A DNA stretch of 64,000 nucleotides from Brevibacterium sp. S111 (GCF_004745075.1 NZ_RHFH01000009.1:1-64000); one strand, 5' to 3'; counted from the stretch's first letter, positions 8,234 through 20,212 are shown. Made by a program: numbers and translations. The notes: generated by a model not told the origin, from the sequence alone.

Positions 8234-9811
8234 ATGACTGAGCCAAACGCCTCCGCATCACCCAACACCGCCTCTCTTCCCCTCGCCTCGTCGACGACGA
8301 GCCAGATCCCCACCAGCCAGAACTTCCCTACCCGCACCGAGTCCGACTCGATCGGCAGCCTCGAGATCCCCGACACCGCCTATTGGGGCGTGCACACGGC
8401 CCGGGCGAACGAGAACTTCCCCATCGCGCGCCGTCCTGTCTCCGTCTACCCGGACTTCGTCCGCGCCTTCGCCTGCGTCAAGCAGGCCGCGGCCCGTGCC
8501 AATGCCGAGATCGGAGCGCTGGACGATCAGCGGGCGAACCTCATCGATGCCGCCTGTGAGGAGATCAAGTCAGGCAGACTCCACGACCAGTTCGCCGTCG
8601 GTGTCATCCAGGGCGGAGCCGGCACGTCGACGAACATGAACGCCAACGAGGTCATCACGAACCGCGCCCTGGAGATCGCGGGCCGGTCCAAGGGCGACTA
8701 CGCGTTCATCCACCCGAACGATCACACGAACCACAGCCAGTCGACGAACGACACCTACCCGACGGCGATCAAGATCGCGCTCGCCTTCTCACTGCAGAAC
8801 CTGCTGAGCGAACTCACCCTCCTCGCCGATGCCTTCGCCGCGAAGGGCCGCGAGTTCTCCCATATCGTCAAGGTCGGCCGCACCCAGCTCCAGGATGCGG
8901 TGCCGATGACGCTCGGCCAGGAATTCAACGCCTTCGCCACGACCCTGCGCGAAGACGTCCAGCGACTCGAGGAAGCCGTCGCCCTCCTCGGCGAGGTGAA
9001 CATGGGCGCCACCGCGATCGGCACCTCGATCAACGCTCCCGTCGGGTACAAGGAAGCGGTCATCAAACACCTGCGTGAGATCACCGAGCTCGACCTGGTC
9101 ACGGCCGGTGACCTCGTCGAATCGACCTCCGACACCGGCGTGTTCATCACCTTCTCCGGTGCGCTCAAGCGCAGCGCACTGAAGATGTCGAAGATCGCCA
9201 ATGACCTGCGGCTGCTGTCCTCGGGGCCGCAGGCCGGCATCGGCGAGATCAACCTGCCGGCCCGGCAGGCCGGGTCGTCGATCATGCCCGGCAAGGTCAA
9301 TCCCGTCATCCCCGAGGCGGTCTCCCAGGTCGCGTACTCCGTGGCCGGCGCCGATGTCACCGTGTCCATGGCCGTCGAAGCCGGTCAGCTGCAGCTCAAC
9401 GCCTTCGAACCGATCATCGCCCACTCCCTGTTCCAGTCGATTACGTGGCTCGAGCGCGCCTGCCAGACCTTCCGCACCAACTGCGTCAACGGCATCACCG
9501 CCAACGAGGCGGAGCTCGAGGACACCGTCGACCGGTCGGTCACCGTCATCACCGCACTCGCACCCGTCCTCGGCTACACTCAGGCCGCCCAGCTGGCGAA
9601 GCAGGCGTTGGCGACGAATGAGCCGATCTCCGACCTCGTCGTCGAGCGCGGACTGCTCGACCGGTCTCAGCTCGGCGAGATCCTCCAGCCCGAACGGCTG
9701 ACGGGGCTGAGCACCGATCACAACGTGACCACGGACCCCGACTCCGCCGAGGCGGTCCCGCGCGACGAGATGACCGGAGAGCTTCCGACGGTGGCCGACC
9801 CCGAGGGGTGA
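8234..9811 (+). CDS. aspA: Aspartate ammonia-lyase
   Basis: This cytosolic enzyme interconverts L-aspartate with fumarate and ammonia. The 525 residues include the superfamily signature GSSIMPGKVNP at 347-357, in which Ser349 is the catalytic base. TSTNMN and HPNDHTNHSQSTND match the aspartase substrate loops better than fumarase ones. The N-terminal ~35 residues are a Ser/Thr/Pro-rich extension beyond the usual start (the core begins SDSIGSLEIP), and the C-terminus carries about 30 extra acidic residues. It converges on aconitase, separated by 27 bases with a small hairpin, so it feeds fumarate into the TCA cycle next to another TCA gene. Fumarase class II is the alternative, but less likely. 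Confidence 0.9.
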   Translation: MTEPNASASPNTASLPLASSTTSQIPTSQNFPTRTESDSIGSLEIPDTAYWGVHTARANENFPIARRPVSVYPDFVRAFACVKQAAARANAEIGALDDQRANLIDAACEEIKSGRLHDQFAVGVIQGGAGTSTNMNANEVITNRALEIAGRSKGDYAFIHPNDHTNHSQSTNDTYPTAIKIALAFSLQNLLSELTLLADAFAAKGREFSHIVKVGRTQLQDAVPMTLGQEFNAFATTLREDVQRLEEAVALLGEVNMGATAIGTSINAPVGYKEAVIKHLREITELDLVTAGDLVESTSDTGVFITFSGALKRSALKMSKIANDLRLLSSGPQAGIGEINLPARQAGSSIMPGKVNPVIPEAVSQVAYSVAGADVTVSMAVEAGQLQLNAFEPIIAHSLFQSITWLERACQTFRTNCVNGITANEAELEDTVDRSVTVITALAPVLGYTQAAQLAKQALATNEPISDLVVERGLLDRSQLGEILQPERLTGLSTDHNVTTDPDSAEAVPRDEMTGELPTVADPEG

Positions 9812-9829
9812 GCAGGGCCAGAGCCCTGC
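9812..9829. terminator. Hairpin between convergent aspA and acnA
   Basis: GCAGGGC and GCCCTGC form a perfect 7-bp stem with a CAGA loop in the 27-base gap between two converging genes. It is probably a shared bidirectional terminator, although there is no T-tract. Confidence 0.5.
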
Positions 9830-9838
9830 CGTATCTGT

Positions 9839-12454
<2,616 letters not shown>

Positions 12455-12654
12455 GATCGGCCTTTCCGAATGGACGCACAGCGAATGAGTCGCGGGGTCA
12501 TCCGAACAGATGCCGATCGGAATGGTGCCGACGTTGCGCACCAGTGCGGCCTCCATGCAGGCGGCCCGTTATCGACAGCATAGGCACGGGTGTGCCCAGA
12601 ACTCCAGAGGTGATGGAGAAAGCCGTCGGCTCATCTGCGCCGAGGCGACCGCCC

Positions 12655-13863
12655 TCACGCCTTGCGGCTCCGCTGGCTCGCTTCGGTCAACTCGACATAC
12701 GCCAGGTGCTGGTCTGCCGAATAGCAGATGATCTTGCCCTTGTGGTTCTTGGTTCGTCGGAGAATCTTCGCCTCGGCGAGTTCGACGAGGGCGCGGTGCG
12801 CAGCCGCCCGAGTCACTCCGTGCTCGACCGAGACCGACTCGATGGTGATCACGGGTTCTCGTGCCAAGCTGTCGAGGATTTTCAGGATGACGGAACCGGT
12901 CCTCGGCCGAGCCGGTGACTTGCCGATCGCTCGGCGATGCTCGATGAGGTCCGTGCGAACCGTCTGCTCGAGTGTCTCGATGTCCTCGGCGAGGAGGACG
13001 GCGCTTGCGGCGGCGGCTTCGACCGCCTCGGCGAAGGAGATGACCCAGTGGTCGAGATCGGCTGGGGCCTGACGATAGGTCGTGAGCCCACCGATATAGG
13101 TAGTCGTGTCAGAAGCGAAGACAGTGCTGATCGGCACGAGCACAGTGCGGAGGGCATCGGCGCGTTTGAGGACGGTGTGGACGAGCGCTCGCCCGGTTCG
13201 ACCGTTTCCGTCGATGAACGGATGGATCGTCTCGAACTGAGCATGGGCGATGGCCGCACGAGTGACGGGGTTTCCCTCGGTGGCTGAGACGAATTCGGCG
13301 AGGTTCGCAACGAGCCGTTTCACCTCGGCGGCCGGAGGCGGGACGAAATCGGCGCGCAGAGGACTGTTTCCGGGGCCGCCGACCCAATTCTGGGTCGTCC
13401 GCAGTCCGGGCTCGAGCCGGGGCTCGATCGAGTGCTGCAGCTCTTCGATGTCACGGACCGTGATCGCTCGTGAGGGGTCAGCGATCTCATCGATCGCGTT
13501 CTCAGTGGCTCTCACATTGGCGATGACATCGAGTGCGACCCGGTCGCCGTGTTGGAAGCGTTCGGCGATCGCCAGCTTCTTCGGACTGAGGCGGTTGCCT
13601 TCGATCCACGATGAGGAGATGCTCTCGGACCGGATGAGCAGATGGTTGAGATAGCTGCTGCCCGAGGACCTGATCCGTTCATCGAGGCGGGCCAGCACGA
13701 CGACTGCTTCCTCGGCTGCGCGCTGTGCTTCGGCACCGAGTGTGGGGAGAGCGGAGGAGAGCTCATCGGGCACATAGGCGTGGAATGTGCCTGAGGCTCT
13801 GTCCTTTCTGCTCAGCCCCGCGGGGTTCGGAGGACTCCAGTGGCATTCGACGCTGTAGGGCAT
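12655..13863 (-). CDS. Fic-domain protein with C-terminal winged helix
   Basis: This 402-residue protein carries the Fic motif HPFIDGNGRTGR at 214-225, complete with His214 for AMP (or other nucleotide) transfer and the Gly-rich anion hole. An upstream inhibitory helix matches the [S/T]xxxE[G/N] rule at 84-89 (SSWIEG), making it a self-inhibited class II Fic protein. After the Fic core, residues 310-400 form a winged-helix-like domain (SVEHGVTRAAAHRALVELAE). Proteins of this build are usually cytosolic AMPylators, some acting as toxin-like or self-regulating factors. A perfect AT-rich palindrome lies 48 bases upstream of its start and may be the site its winged helix reads. There is no separate antitoxin gene. 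Confidence 0.93.
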   Translation of the reverse strand: MPYSVECHWSPPNPAGLSRKDRASGTFHAYVPDELSSALPTLGAEAQRAAEEAVVVLARLDERIRSSGSSYLNHLLIRSESISSSWIEGNRLSPKKLAIAERFQHGDRVALDVIANVRATENAIDEIADPSRAITVRDIEELQHSIEPRLEPGLRTTQNWVGGPGNSPLRADFVPPPAAEVKRLVANLAEFVSATEGNPVTRAAIAHAQFETIHPFIDGNGRTGRALVHTVLKRADALRTVLVPISTVFASDTTTYIGGLTTYRQAPADLDHWVISFAEAVEAAAASAVLLAEDIETLEQTVRTDLIEHRRAIGKSPARPRTGSVILKILDSLAREPVITIESVSVEHGVTRAAAHRALVELAEAKILRRTKNHKGKIICYSADQHLAYVELTEASQRSRKA

Positions 13864-13910
13864 GGGCGGGCCTTCTGTCGGGTGGGCCCCACGGTGAGAA
13901 ATGGGCTCGT

Positions 13911-13941
13911 ATATTTACTTTAGTCCATCTAAAGTAAATAT
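13911..13941. promoter_or_regulatory. Perfect 13-bp inverted repeat upstream of fic (candidate operator)
   Basis: ATATTTACTTTAG (13911-13923) and CTAAAGTAAATAT (13929-13941) are exact reverse complements around a 5-base TCCAT spacer. The element is almost pure A/T in a ~65% GC region. It abuts the stop codon of the SNF2 gene and sits 48 bases before the fic start, both genes reading leftward. Symmetry of this size suits a dimeric DNA-binding protein; the Fic winged helix is the nearest candidate. It might also end SNF2 transcription, but an A/T stem is a poor terminator. Confidence 0.65.
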
Positions 13942-16900
13942 TCACCCGTCCAGCAGCCCCCGGATGTCCTCGGCCGTGACGGTCTGGCTGAACGCCTGCC
14001 CACTGGGCCCGCGGCCCTCGAAGGTGCCGGAATCGGACATGAGGGAGTCGAAGAGTTCGGCCTTGCGTTTCTGCAGGGCCAGCACCTTCTCTTCGATCGT
14101 GCCCTCGGCAACGTAGCGGTAGACCATGACGGACTTCGTCTGCCCGATCCGGTGGGCTCGGTCGATCGCCTGGTTCTCGGTCGCGGGGTTCCACCACGGA
14201 TCCATGAGGAAGACGTAGTCCGCCTCGGTGAGGTTGAGCCCGAAGCCGCCTGCCTTGAGGCTGATGAGGAAGACGGGGGCCTCACCGGACCGGAACGACT
14301 CGACCACGGCCCCTCGATTCCGGGTCGACCCGTCGAGGACGACATGGGGCACACCGCGGCGCTCGAGGACCGCGGCGACCTGGTCGAGGAACGAGGTGAA
14401 CTGGCTGAACACGATCGACCGGTGCCCCTCGGCGATGACATCATCGAGCCGGTCCATCAGCGCCGTCAGCTTGCTCGAGGGCACCTCGGCGTGTTCGGCG
14501 TCGACGATGCTCGGGTCCAGGGCGAGCATCCGCAGCAGGGTGAGCGAACGGAAGACGATGAACCGCTGCTTGTCGTAGTCGCTGTCGATGAAGCCGAGGA
14601 TCTTCTTCCGCTCCTTCTGCAGGATCCGGTCGTAGAGCTTCCGGTGCGCGGAATTGAGCTCGACGGTGATGACCTGCTCCTGCTTCTCCGGCAGATCCGC
14701 GGCCACGAGGTCCTTCGTCCGGCGCATCATGAACGGTCGGATGCGTCGCTGCAACCGCTGCATCCGTCCCGGGTTCTCGCCGCTTTCGATGGGGCGGACG
14801 TATTCCTCGTCGAACCGGTGCGGGCTCGGGAACAGTCCGGGCGCGGTGATGGAAAACAGCGACCACACATCGCGCAGCGAGTTCTCCATGGGGGTGCCGG
14901 TCAGGGCCAGACGGAACGGTGTCCGCACGGACTTCGCCGCCTGATGGGTCAGGGCCGTGCTGTTCTTGACGAACTGGGCCTCATCGAGGACGAGCCCGGC
15001 CCACTCGAGGCGAGAGATCGGGTCCTCGTCGAGGCGCAGCATCGCATAGGACATGACGACGATATCGGCACCGTCGACGACCTCGTCCAGCGGTGTCCGT
15101 CTCTTCTTCGTCGACTCCGCGATGACGCGAACATCGAGGTCAGGGGTGAAGGCGGCAGCCTCCTTGACCCAGTTGTCGACCACCGAGGTGGGGGCGACGA
15201 CAAGGAACGGTGCCCTCGCCTGACCGGTGCCGGCCACGGTATCGCTGGCGGCCACGGTATCGCCCGCGGCCGCAGTTTCGCGGGCAGCCGCGCGGCCGGC
15301 CTTCACATGGGCGATGAGAGCCAGCGTCTGCAGCGTTTTGCCCAGCCCCATATCGTCGGCGAGGATCCCGCCGAGGCGGCACCGGTAGAGCAGCGCCAAC
15401 CACCGGAATCCCTGCACCTGATAGGGACGCAGCCTCGCCCCGCCCAGTTCGGGCACCTCGGTGGCCGGCAGGTGGTCGAGATCGGCCAATGCCTGTGCGG
15501 ATTCCCGCCAGGTCAGAGCCGGCTCGGACTCGTCGGCGACGTCCTCGAAGTCCGACCACAGGCCCACGTGCATCCGTGAGATCTTCGGTGTCTCGGGTTC
15601 CCATTCGGGGATGAGGTCCGCCTCGGCGAGGAGGGCCTTGAGTTTGTCGAAGACCGGTTTGCTCAGCGACAGGAAGGTGTCATCGGGGAGTTTGAGCTTC
15701 TTCGCGCCCCTGGCCAGTGCCTTGTACAGCTTGACGAAGGGGACCGGGTGCCCGTCGACGCTGATCTGGAAGCCGAGGTCGAACCAGTCGTTCTTTTCCG
15801 ACTCCACCGAGGTGATTGTGACGTTCGGCTCCCCGCCGAGTTCCCGGTAGGGCTGCTTCTTCCCGCGGGTGATGACCTTGAGATGCTCGATCTCCTCGAG
15901 CCCGGGCAGCACGTTGACGACGAAGTCGGCGGTATCGGCATCGTCGAGCGCGGTGTCGACGACCTCCGTCAGCCGGGATCCTTCCTCATGGGTGTCGGCC
16001 AGGACCCGTGCGACCGCGGAGAGCACTTCGGCTTCGTGCTCGAGGTCGCGCCGGTCGTCCCGCTCCCACGCAGAGGCTGTTCGCGCCGGTGTCGTCTTTG
16101 TCGAGGTCGCCCCCACCGAGGCGGCCGGTGCCGAGTGCGGCGGTGAAATGGTCGGCAGCTTCGCGCGGGAAATGACCGGCAGGGTGCGTCGGGGTCCCGA
16201 GTACTCCCAGTACCAGCGCAGGTCGAGCCTGTCGCCGGCGCCGAAGGTGAGGAAGAGGACGAGGCGGGGCTGCCGGTAGGCCGGGAAAGTCACGGTGTCG
16301 TCGGTGCTGACCACCTCGGCGCTGGTGCGCAGCTGCGGATAGTACTCTTCGAAGAACTCCTCGGCCTCGGAATCGGGAATGGTGATCGGACCGGCGGCTT
16401 TGAACACCGGCAAGGCCGACTCCCTGGTCGGCTTCTCCGCCGGAGCGAGAGTCACGGTGAAACCCGAGGCCACATCGATGCCGAAGAAGCCATGCGTCCA
16501 GATCGGCTTGATCAGACCCGGAGTGAACTCGCGTTCGTCGATCGTCGCCCGCGGCTGGACGCGCAGCTGGCCCTGAGCACGCCTGATGTCGACGACGGCT
16601 TTCGCCACCCGCCCGATGCGCACGTCCATGCCCTGGTTGATGCCGACGAATTCGATGCCGAGCTGTGCACCCCGGTCGAAGTGCTCCCACAGCAGCGGGG
16701 TATGGAAATCGCCGAGGTGGTACGGCGCTCCGTCGGGCGTGAAGTCGGTCCTGTCCCGGGTGCGCAGGCCCGCAAGCTGGGTGAACCATTCCTGGTGGCG
16801 AGCGTCGATATTGTGCTGCCGGGCCATCCGATCGATGGTGCGCCAGGTCAGCGACTTCTTCACCCAGTTGCCGGATTCGCTGAGCAGCAGCGGCCGGATG

Positions 16901-17118
16901 GCCAGGGACGGGTTCGTGCCGGGGGAGACAGTGGCGCGTTCGAGCAGCACCGAGTGCTGGGGTTCGAACCAGGTGCGGGGGACGACCTCGACGAGCTCGA
17001 AGCCCAGGGACACGGGAGTATGCTCCTGCGGGGCCGCCTCGGCGAGTGGGGCGAAGGCCTCACGCCAGTCGGCGGGGGCGGCCGAGGCCGGGGGAGTGGT
17101 CTGTCGGGTTTCGGGCAC
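13942..17118 (-). CDS. SNF2/SWI2-family ATP-dependent helicase-like protein
   Basis: This 1058-residue protein has an N-terminal bacterial SNF2-associated region (about 30-480) and a C-terminal double-RecA motor. Walker A is in LADDMGLGKTLQTLALIAH (about 591), the DEAQ box in GLVLDEAQFVKN (about 714), and motif VI in QAIDRAHRIGQTKSVMVYRY (about 984). Such proteins are dsDNA translocases of poorly known bacterial function. Many relatives begin with a SWIM zinc finger; I see no CxC...CxH pattern here. The GTG start lies only 34 bases from the next gene upstream, so the finger is missing rather than mis-annotated. An Ala/Gly/Thr-rich insert (about 620-640) follows motif Ia. Confidence 0.92.
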   Translation of the reverse strand: MPETRQTTPPASAAPADWREAFAPLAEAAPQEHTPVSLGFELVEVVPRTWFEPQHSVLLERATVSPGTNPSLAIRPLLLSESGNWVKKSLTWRTIDRMARQHNIDARHQEWFTQLAGLRTRDRTDFTPDGAPYHLGDFHTPLLWEHFDRGAQLGIEFVGINQGMDVRIGRVAKAVVDIRRAQGQLRVQPRATIDEREFTPGLIKPIWTHGFFGIDVASGFTVTLAPAEKPTRESALPVFKAAGPITIPDSEAEEFFEEYYPQLRTSAEVVSTDDTVTFPAYRQPRLVLFLTFGAGDRLDLRWYWEYSGPRRTLPVISRAKLPTISPPHSAPAASVGATSTKTTPARTASAWERDDRRDLEHEAEVLSAVARVLADTHEEGSRLTEVVDTALDDADTADFVVNVLPGLEEIEHLKVITRGKKQPYRELGGEPNVTITSVESEKNDWFDLGFQISVDGHPVPFVKLYKALARGAKKLKLPDDTFLSLSKPVFDKLKALLAEADLIPEWEPETPKISRMHVGLWSDFEDVADESEPALTWRESAQALADLDHLPATEVPELGGARLRPYQVQGFRWLALLYRCRLGGILADDMGLGKTLQTLALIAHVKAGRAAARETAAAGDTVAASDTVAGTGQARAPFLVVAPTSVVDNWVKEAAAFTPDLDVRVIAESTKKRRTPLDEVVDGADIVVMSYAMLRLDEDPISRLEWAGLVLDEAQFVKNSTALTHQAAKSVRTPFRLALTGTPMENSLRDVWSLFSITAPGLFPSPHRFDEEYVRPIESGENPGRMQRLQRRIRPFMMRRTKDLVAADLPEKQEQVITVELNSAHRKLYDRILQKERKKILGFIDSDYDKQRFIVFRSLTLLRMLALDPSIVDAEHAEVPSSKLTALMDRLDDVIAEGHRSIVFSQFTSFLDQVAAVLERRGVPHVVLDGSTRNRGAVVESFRSGEAPVFLISLKAGGFGLNLTEADYVFLMDPWWNPATENQAIDRAHRIGQTKSVMVYRYVAEGTIEEKVLALQKRKAELFDSLMSDSGTFEGRGPSGQAFSQTVTAEDIRGLLDG

Positions 17119-17152
17119 GAGGCCATCTTCTCACTCGAGGCTGACTTGGGAG

Positions 17153-18202
17153 CTAAGGAACGAGAACGCCGCGGCCCTGGATCCGCCCCTGCCTGAGGTC
17201 ATCGAAGGCGGTGAGTGCGTCGTCGAGCGAATAGCGTGTGACCTCGAGTGCGATCTTGTCCTGTTGGGCGAGAGCGATCGCCTCGCGTGCTTCGGAGCGG
17301 GTGCCGCCGTAGGCTCGTTCGATGTTCACACACCAGGGCAGGTCAGCGCCGTTGGAGGCCTCGTAGTCGAAGGAGCCTCCGCCGAGGCCGACGAAGCGGA
17401 TTGCGCCCCCTCCGCGCACAACGCCGATGGCGATGTCCACGGTCGGTTGGACGCCGACGAAGTCGAGGACGACATCGGCGCCGATTCCATCTGTGAGCTC
17501 CAGGATCTTATCGGCTGCCTCGGCGTCGGACCTGATCGCGGTGGCACCGTGCTCGGCGGCGAAGGAGAGCTTCTCGTCATCGGTGTCGAGAGCGATGATG
17601 CGGGATCCGGTGATCGCCATGAGGATCTGCAGACCCACATGGCCCAGGCCGCCGAGACCGAGGATGACGGCGGTCGCGTCGCCGGTGAGGCGGTCGCGGA
17701 CGGAGTTGATCGCATGCAGCGGAGTCAGGGCCGCATCGGCCAGCGGTGCAGCATCGACGGGGTCGAGATCGCCGAGGGGGCCGATGTGGTGAGAGCTGAC
17801 GGCGATGTAGTCGGCCATGCCGCCGTCGACACCGATTCCCGGTGAGATCGGGCCCGTAGGGCTGCGACCGGTGATGACCTCGCATTGGTTGTCTCTGCCG
17901 GCGAGGCACTCGCGACATTTCCCGCACGAACGCATGAGTGAAACGAGCACAGGGTCTCCGAGGCTCCACCCGGTGACGTTCTCACCGATTTCAGCGATCG
18001 TTCCGGAGACCTCATGGCCGAGTGTGAAACCGATCAACGGACTGTCGTCTCCGGTTCCGATGATGGAGATGTCGGAATGGCAGAGGCCAGCCCCTGAGAC
18101 TTTGAGGAGGACCTCGTCCGAAGCGATCTGCGGGACCGGCTTCTCCTGAAGTTCGACGGTGTCGTTCCTGACAAACGTCACTGCGCGCATTGTCGTGGCC
18201 AT
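17153..18202 (-). CDS. Zinc-dependent alcohol dehydrogenase (AdhP-like)
   Basis: This 349-residue medium-chain dehydrogenase has catalytic zinc ligands in GLCHSD (about 39-44) and GHE (about 63-65), and the four-cysteine structural zinc loop CGKCRECLAGRDNQC near 93-107. The NAD-binding glycine motif LGLGGLGHVG is near 180. It oxidises or reduces alcohols and aldehydes in the cytosol. The ATG follows AGGTGG. It sits 34 bases upstream of the SNF2 gene on the same strand, which may be coincidental, and is divergent from a butanediol-dehydrogenase-like gene 216 bases away. The substrate is not determinable. Confidence 0.92.
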   Translation of the reverse strand: MATTMRAVTFVRNDTVELQEKPVPQIASDEVLLKVSGAGLCHSDISIIGTGDDSPLIGFTLGHEVSGTIAEIGENVTGWSLGDPVLVSLMRSCGKCRECLAGRDNQCEVITGRSPTGPISPGIGVDGGMADYIAVSSHHIGPLGDLDPVDAAPLADAALTPLHAINSVRDRLTGDATAVILGLGGLGHVGLQILMAITGSRIIALDTDDEKLSFAAEHGATAIRSDAEAADKILELTDGIGADVVLDFVGVQPTVDIAIGVVRGGGAIRFVGLGGGSFDYEASNGADLPWCVNIERAYGGTRSEAREAIALAQQDKIALEVTRYSLDDALTAFDDLRQGRIQGRGVLVP

Positions 18203-18418
18203 TGCTGTCCACCTTCCTGGCGGTGTCGGATGATGGTGCCTCTTCGCAGGCTACTCCATGGAAGGAACGGGTCGGCGAGGGTGGGACAGCGGTTGCAGGG
18301 GCCGGGACCAAGGGGGAATGGAGGAATGACTCGTTGCTCACGTCTGCGGATTGTCCGTTGCCGTTGAGTTCGGTCGTCAATAGGGTGGCCGCGAGAGCAC
18401 AGAGAAGGAGCGAAAGCG

Positions 18419-19480
18419 ATGAAGGCAGTTCGGTACTACGGCAAGGAAGACATCCGCATCGACGAGGTCGAGGAGCCGAAGACCCGACCGGGAACCGTGA
18501 AGATCGCGCCGGCCTTCAACGGCATCTGCGGAAGCGATCTCCACCTCTACCAGGACGGTCCGATCCGTCCTGCTCCGAGTGGTGAGGAAGCGCATCCCCT
18601 CTCCGGTGAGACCCTGCCAGTGGTCTTCGGACACGAATTCTCCGGAGTGATCGAAGACATCGGAGATGGAGTCGAAGGACTGGAGATCGGTGACTCCGTC
18701 GTCGTTGAGCCGCTCATGGTTGACGGCACATGCCCGGCATGTCGCCGTGGTGCCTACAATCTGTGCGAACAGATGGGATTCATCGGCATCTCCGGACGGG
18801 GCGGGGGCCTGAGCGAACACATCGTCGTCGAATCGCAGTGGGTCCACCCCGTCGGTGATATGCCGCTGGACCAGGCGGCGCTGATCGAACCACTGGCCGT
18901 GTCCCTGCACGGGGTCAAGCAGACTGCTGCTGCCGAGGGGCAGATTGCCGTTGTCGGCGGAGCCGGCCCCATCGGGCTCCTCGTCTCCGCCGTTCTCAAG
19001 GCCAAGGGGCTGACCACCATCGTCAGTGAAGTATCACAGGCTCGCCGTGCCAAGGCTCTGGAGTCGGGGGCAGCGGACGTCGTGATCGATCCGACGACCG
19101 AGAACCTCGGCGAGGTCGTGTCGGAACAGACTTCCGGTGCAATGGCTGATCTGGCTTTCGACGCGGCCGGCGCGCCGGCCGTGGTCGGCCAGCTGCTCGA
19201 CGTGCTTGGCGCCACCGGCCGTCTTCAGGTCCTCGCCATCCACGGTGCGCCCGTCGAAGTGGACATCACTGATCAGCTGATGATGCAGGACCGCACGCTC
19301 GGCGCGAGTGTCGGTTACGCTCATGACCACGCCGAGGCGATCGACCTCGTTCGCTCCGGCAAGATCGACCTCGCCCCGTTCGTCACCTCGAAGATCCTTG
19401 CCGAGGACATCATCAGCGACGGGTTCGACCGGCTCACGAACAGCCAGGACGAGGTGAAGATTCTCGTCTCGATGAGCTGA
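18419..19480 (+). CDS. 2,3-butanediol dehydrogenase-like zinc dehydrogenase
   Basis: This 353-residue medium-chain dehydrogenase is of the (R,R)-butanediol dehydrogenase / sorbitol dehydrogenase group. Catalytic zinc ligands are in ICGSDLHLYQ (about 36-45) and FGHEFSG (about 70-76). The structural cysteines CPACRRGAYNLC are near 105-116, and the cofactor motif GGAGPIGLL is near 180. The long loop DGPIRPAPSGEEAHPLSGE is characteristic of butanediol dehydrogenases. The likely reaction is NAD-linked interconversion of butanediol and acetoin, though related polyols are possible. GAAGGAG precedes the ATG. It ends at a large inverted repeat and converges on an SRPBCC gene. Confidence 0.88.
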   Translation: MKAVRYYGKEDIRIDEVEEPKTRPGTVKIAPAFNGICGSDLHLYQDGPIRPAPSGEEAHPLSGETLPVVFGHEFSGVIEDIGDGVEGLEIGDSVVVEPLMVDGTCPACRRGAYNLCEQMGFIGISGRGGGLSEHIVVESQWVHPVGDMPLDQAALIEPLAVSLHGVKQTAAAEGQIAVVGGAGPIGLLVSAVLKAKGLTTIVSEVSQARRAKALESGAADVVIDPTTENLGEVVSEQTSGAMADLAFDAAGAPAVVGQLLDVLGATGRLQVLAIHGAPVEVDITDQLMMQDRTLGASVGYAHDHAEAIDLVRSGKIDLAPFVTSKILAEDIISDGFDRLTNSQDEVKILVSMS

Positions 19481-19528
19481 ATCTGGCTGTCTCCGGGCGA
19501 TCGCGGCTCATTGAACGGTGCCCGCGTC

Positions 19529-19576
19529 TGGTCGATCCAAGTCGCTGGACTCGTCAGAATCGACTTGGATCGACCA
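19529..19576. terminator. 16-bp perfect inverted repeat between convergent genes
   Basis: TGGTCGATCCAAGTCG (19529-19544) is mirrored exactly by CGACTTGGATCGACCA (19561-19576) with a 16-base loop. It lies between the ends of two converging genes, so a bidirectional terminator is the simplest reading. There is no T-run, and the long loop leaves open a protein-binding role. Confidence 0.55.
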
Positions 19577-19593
19577 CCGCCTACGGCTGAGAC

Positions 19594-20058
19594 TCAGTCC
19601 TCGGAGACCGCGGCAGCCAGATTGCCCAGTGAGGTTTCGAGGTCGTCCTCGCCGACGAGAGGGAAGCTGACCTGCTTCAGTACGTGCTTGTCGGTGACCG
19701 AGCTCCAGTCGTAGGTGACGGAGACGTCCGTCGAGTGACGGCCCTGCGGAATGAGCTCCCAGACCCACTCCCAGCCGGGTGGTTCCTCACCGGCCGGAGC
19801 GGTCTTCCAGGCCAGGAGTTTGTTCTCTTCGTAGCCGACGACGTGGTTCTCGGTCTTGTAGTCCCCACCCATCGGTTCGGAGTGCATGTTCATGGTGAAC
19901 ACTTGGCCGACGGCTGTGATGCGATCGGTCTTGTCATCGGAGACCACCATGTTCGAACCGTCGATGGCCGCGTGGCGCTCCGGGTTCGAGAGCACGTTGA
20001 AGATGTCCTCCGGCGCAGCATCGATCGTTCTGGAAGCGCTGACGTTCATCTCTGCCAT
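19594..20058 (-). CDS. SRPBCC (START/Bet v1-like) family protein
   Basis: This gene gives 154 residues from the ATG of MAEMNVSASRTIDAAPEDIF, which follows AAAGG. A GTG 9 bases further upstream is the alternative. The N-terminal pattern (ASRTIDAAPEDIFNVLSNPERH) and the later WEWVWELIPQGRHSTDVSVTYDW segment are the usual strands of the SRPBCC fold, a hydrophobic-ligand pocket. Function in this family ranges from polyketide aromatase to lipid or stress proteins, and nothing here decides. It is a single gene, converging on the butanediol-dehydrogenase-like gene. Confidence 0.82.
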   Translation of the reverse strand: MAEMNVSASRTIDAAPEDIFNVLSNPERHAAIDGSNMVVSDDKTDRITAVGQVFTMNMHSEPMGGDYKTENHVVGYEENKLLAWKTAPAGEEPPGWEWVWELIPQGRHSTDVSVTYDWSSVTDKHVLKQVSFPLVGEDDLETSLGNLAAAVSED

Positions 20059-20212
20059 GATCTTCACCTTTCATCAGGTGGTCGCGTGTGTGCCAGGGCG
20101 AATCGGCCGACCCGCCCTGTCGGGCCACGCTATACCCTCAGCCGGAATGCAGACAGGGGGTGCGGAATCGACAGCCAGCCGTGATCACCGAGCCGCCGAG
20201 TTACAGTGAAGG

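Noticed and set aside
8234-9811. Calling the lyase a class II fumarase
   Set aside because: The GSSIMPGKVNP signature is shared, but the HPNDHTNHSQSTND and ATAIGTSINAP segments look closer to aspartase. I kept aspA with some doubt.
12655-13863. Fic gene as one half of a Fic/antitoxin pair
   Set aside because: The inhibitory helix is inside the protein, and neither neighbouring gene is a small antitoxin.
14152-15579. 475-codon plus-strand frame inside the SNF2 gene
   Set aside because: It is a shadow of the helicase; the minus-strand motifs Walker A, DEAQ and motif VI are intact across the same bases.
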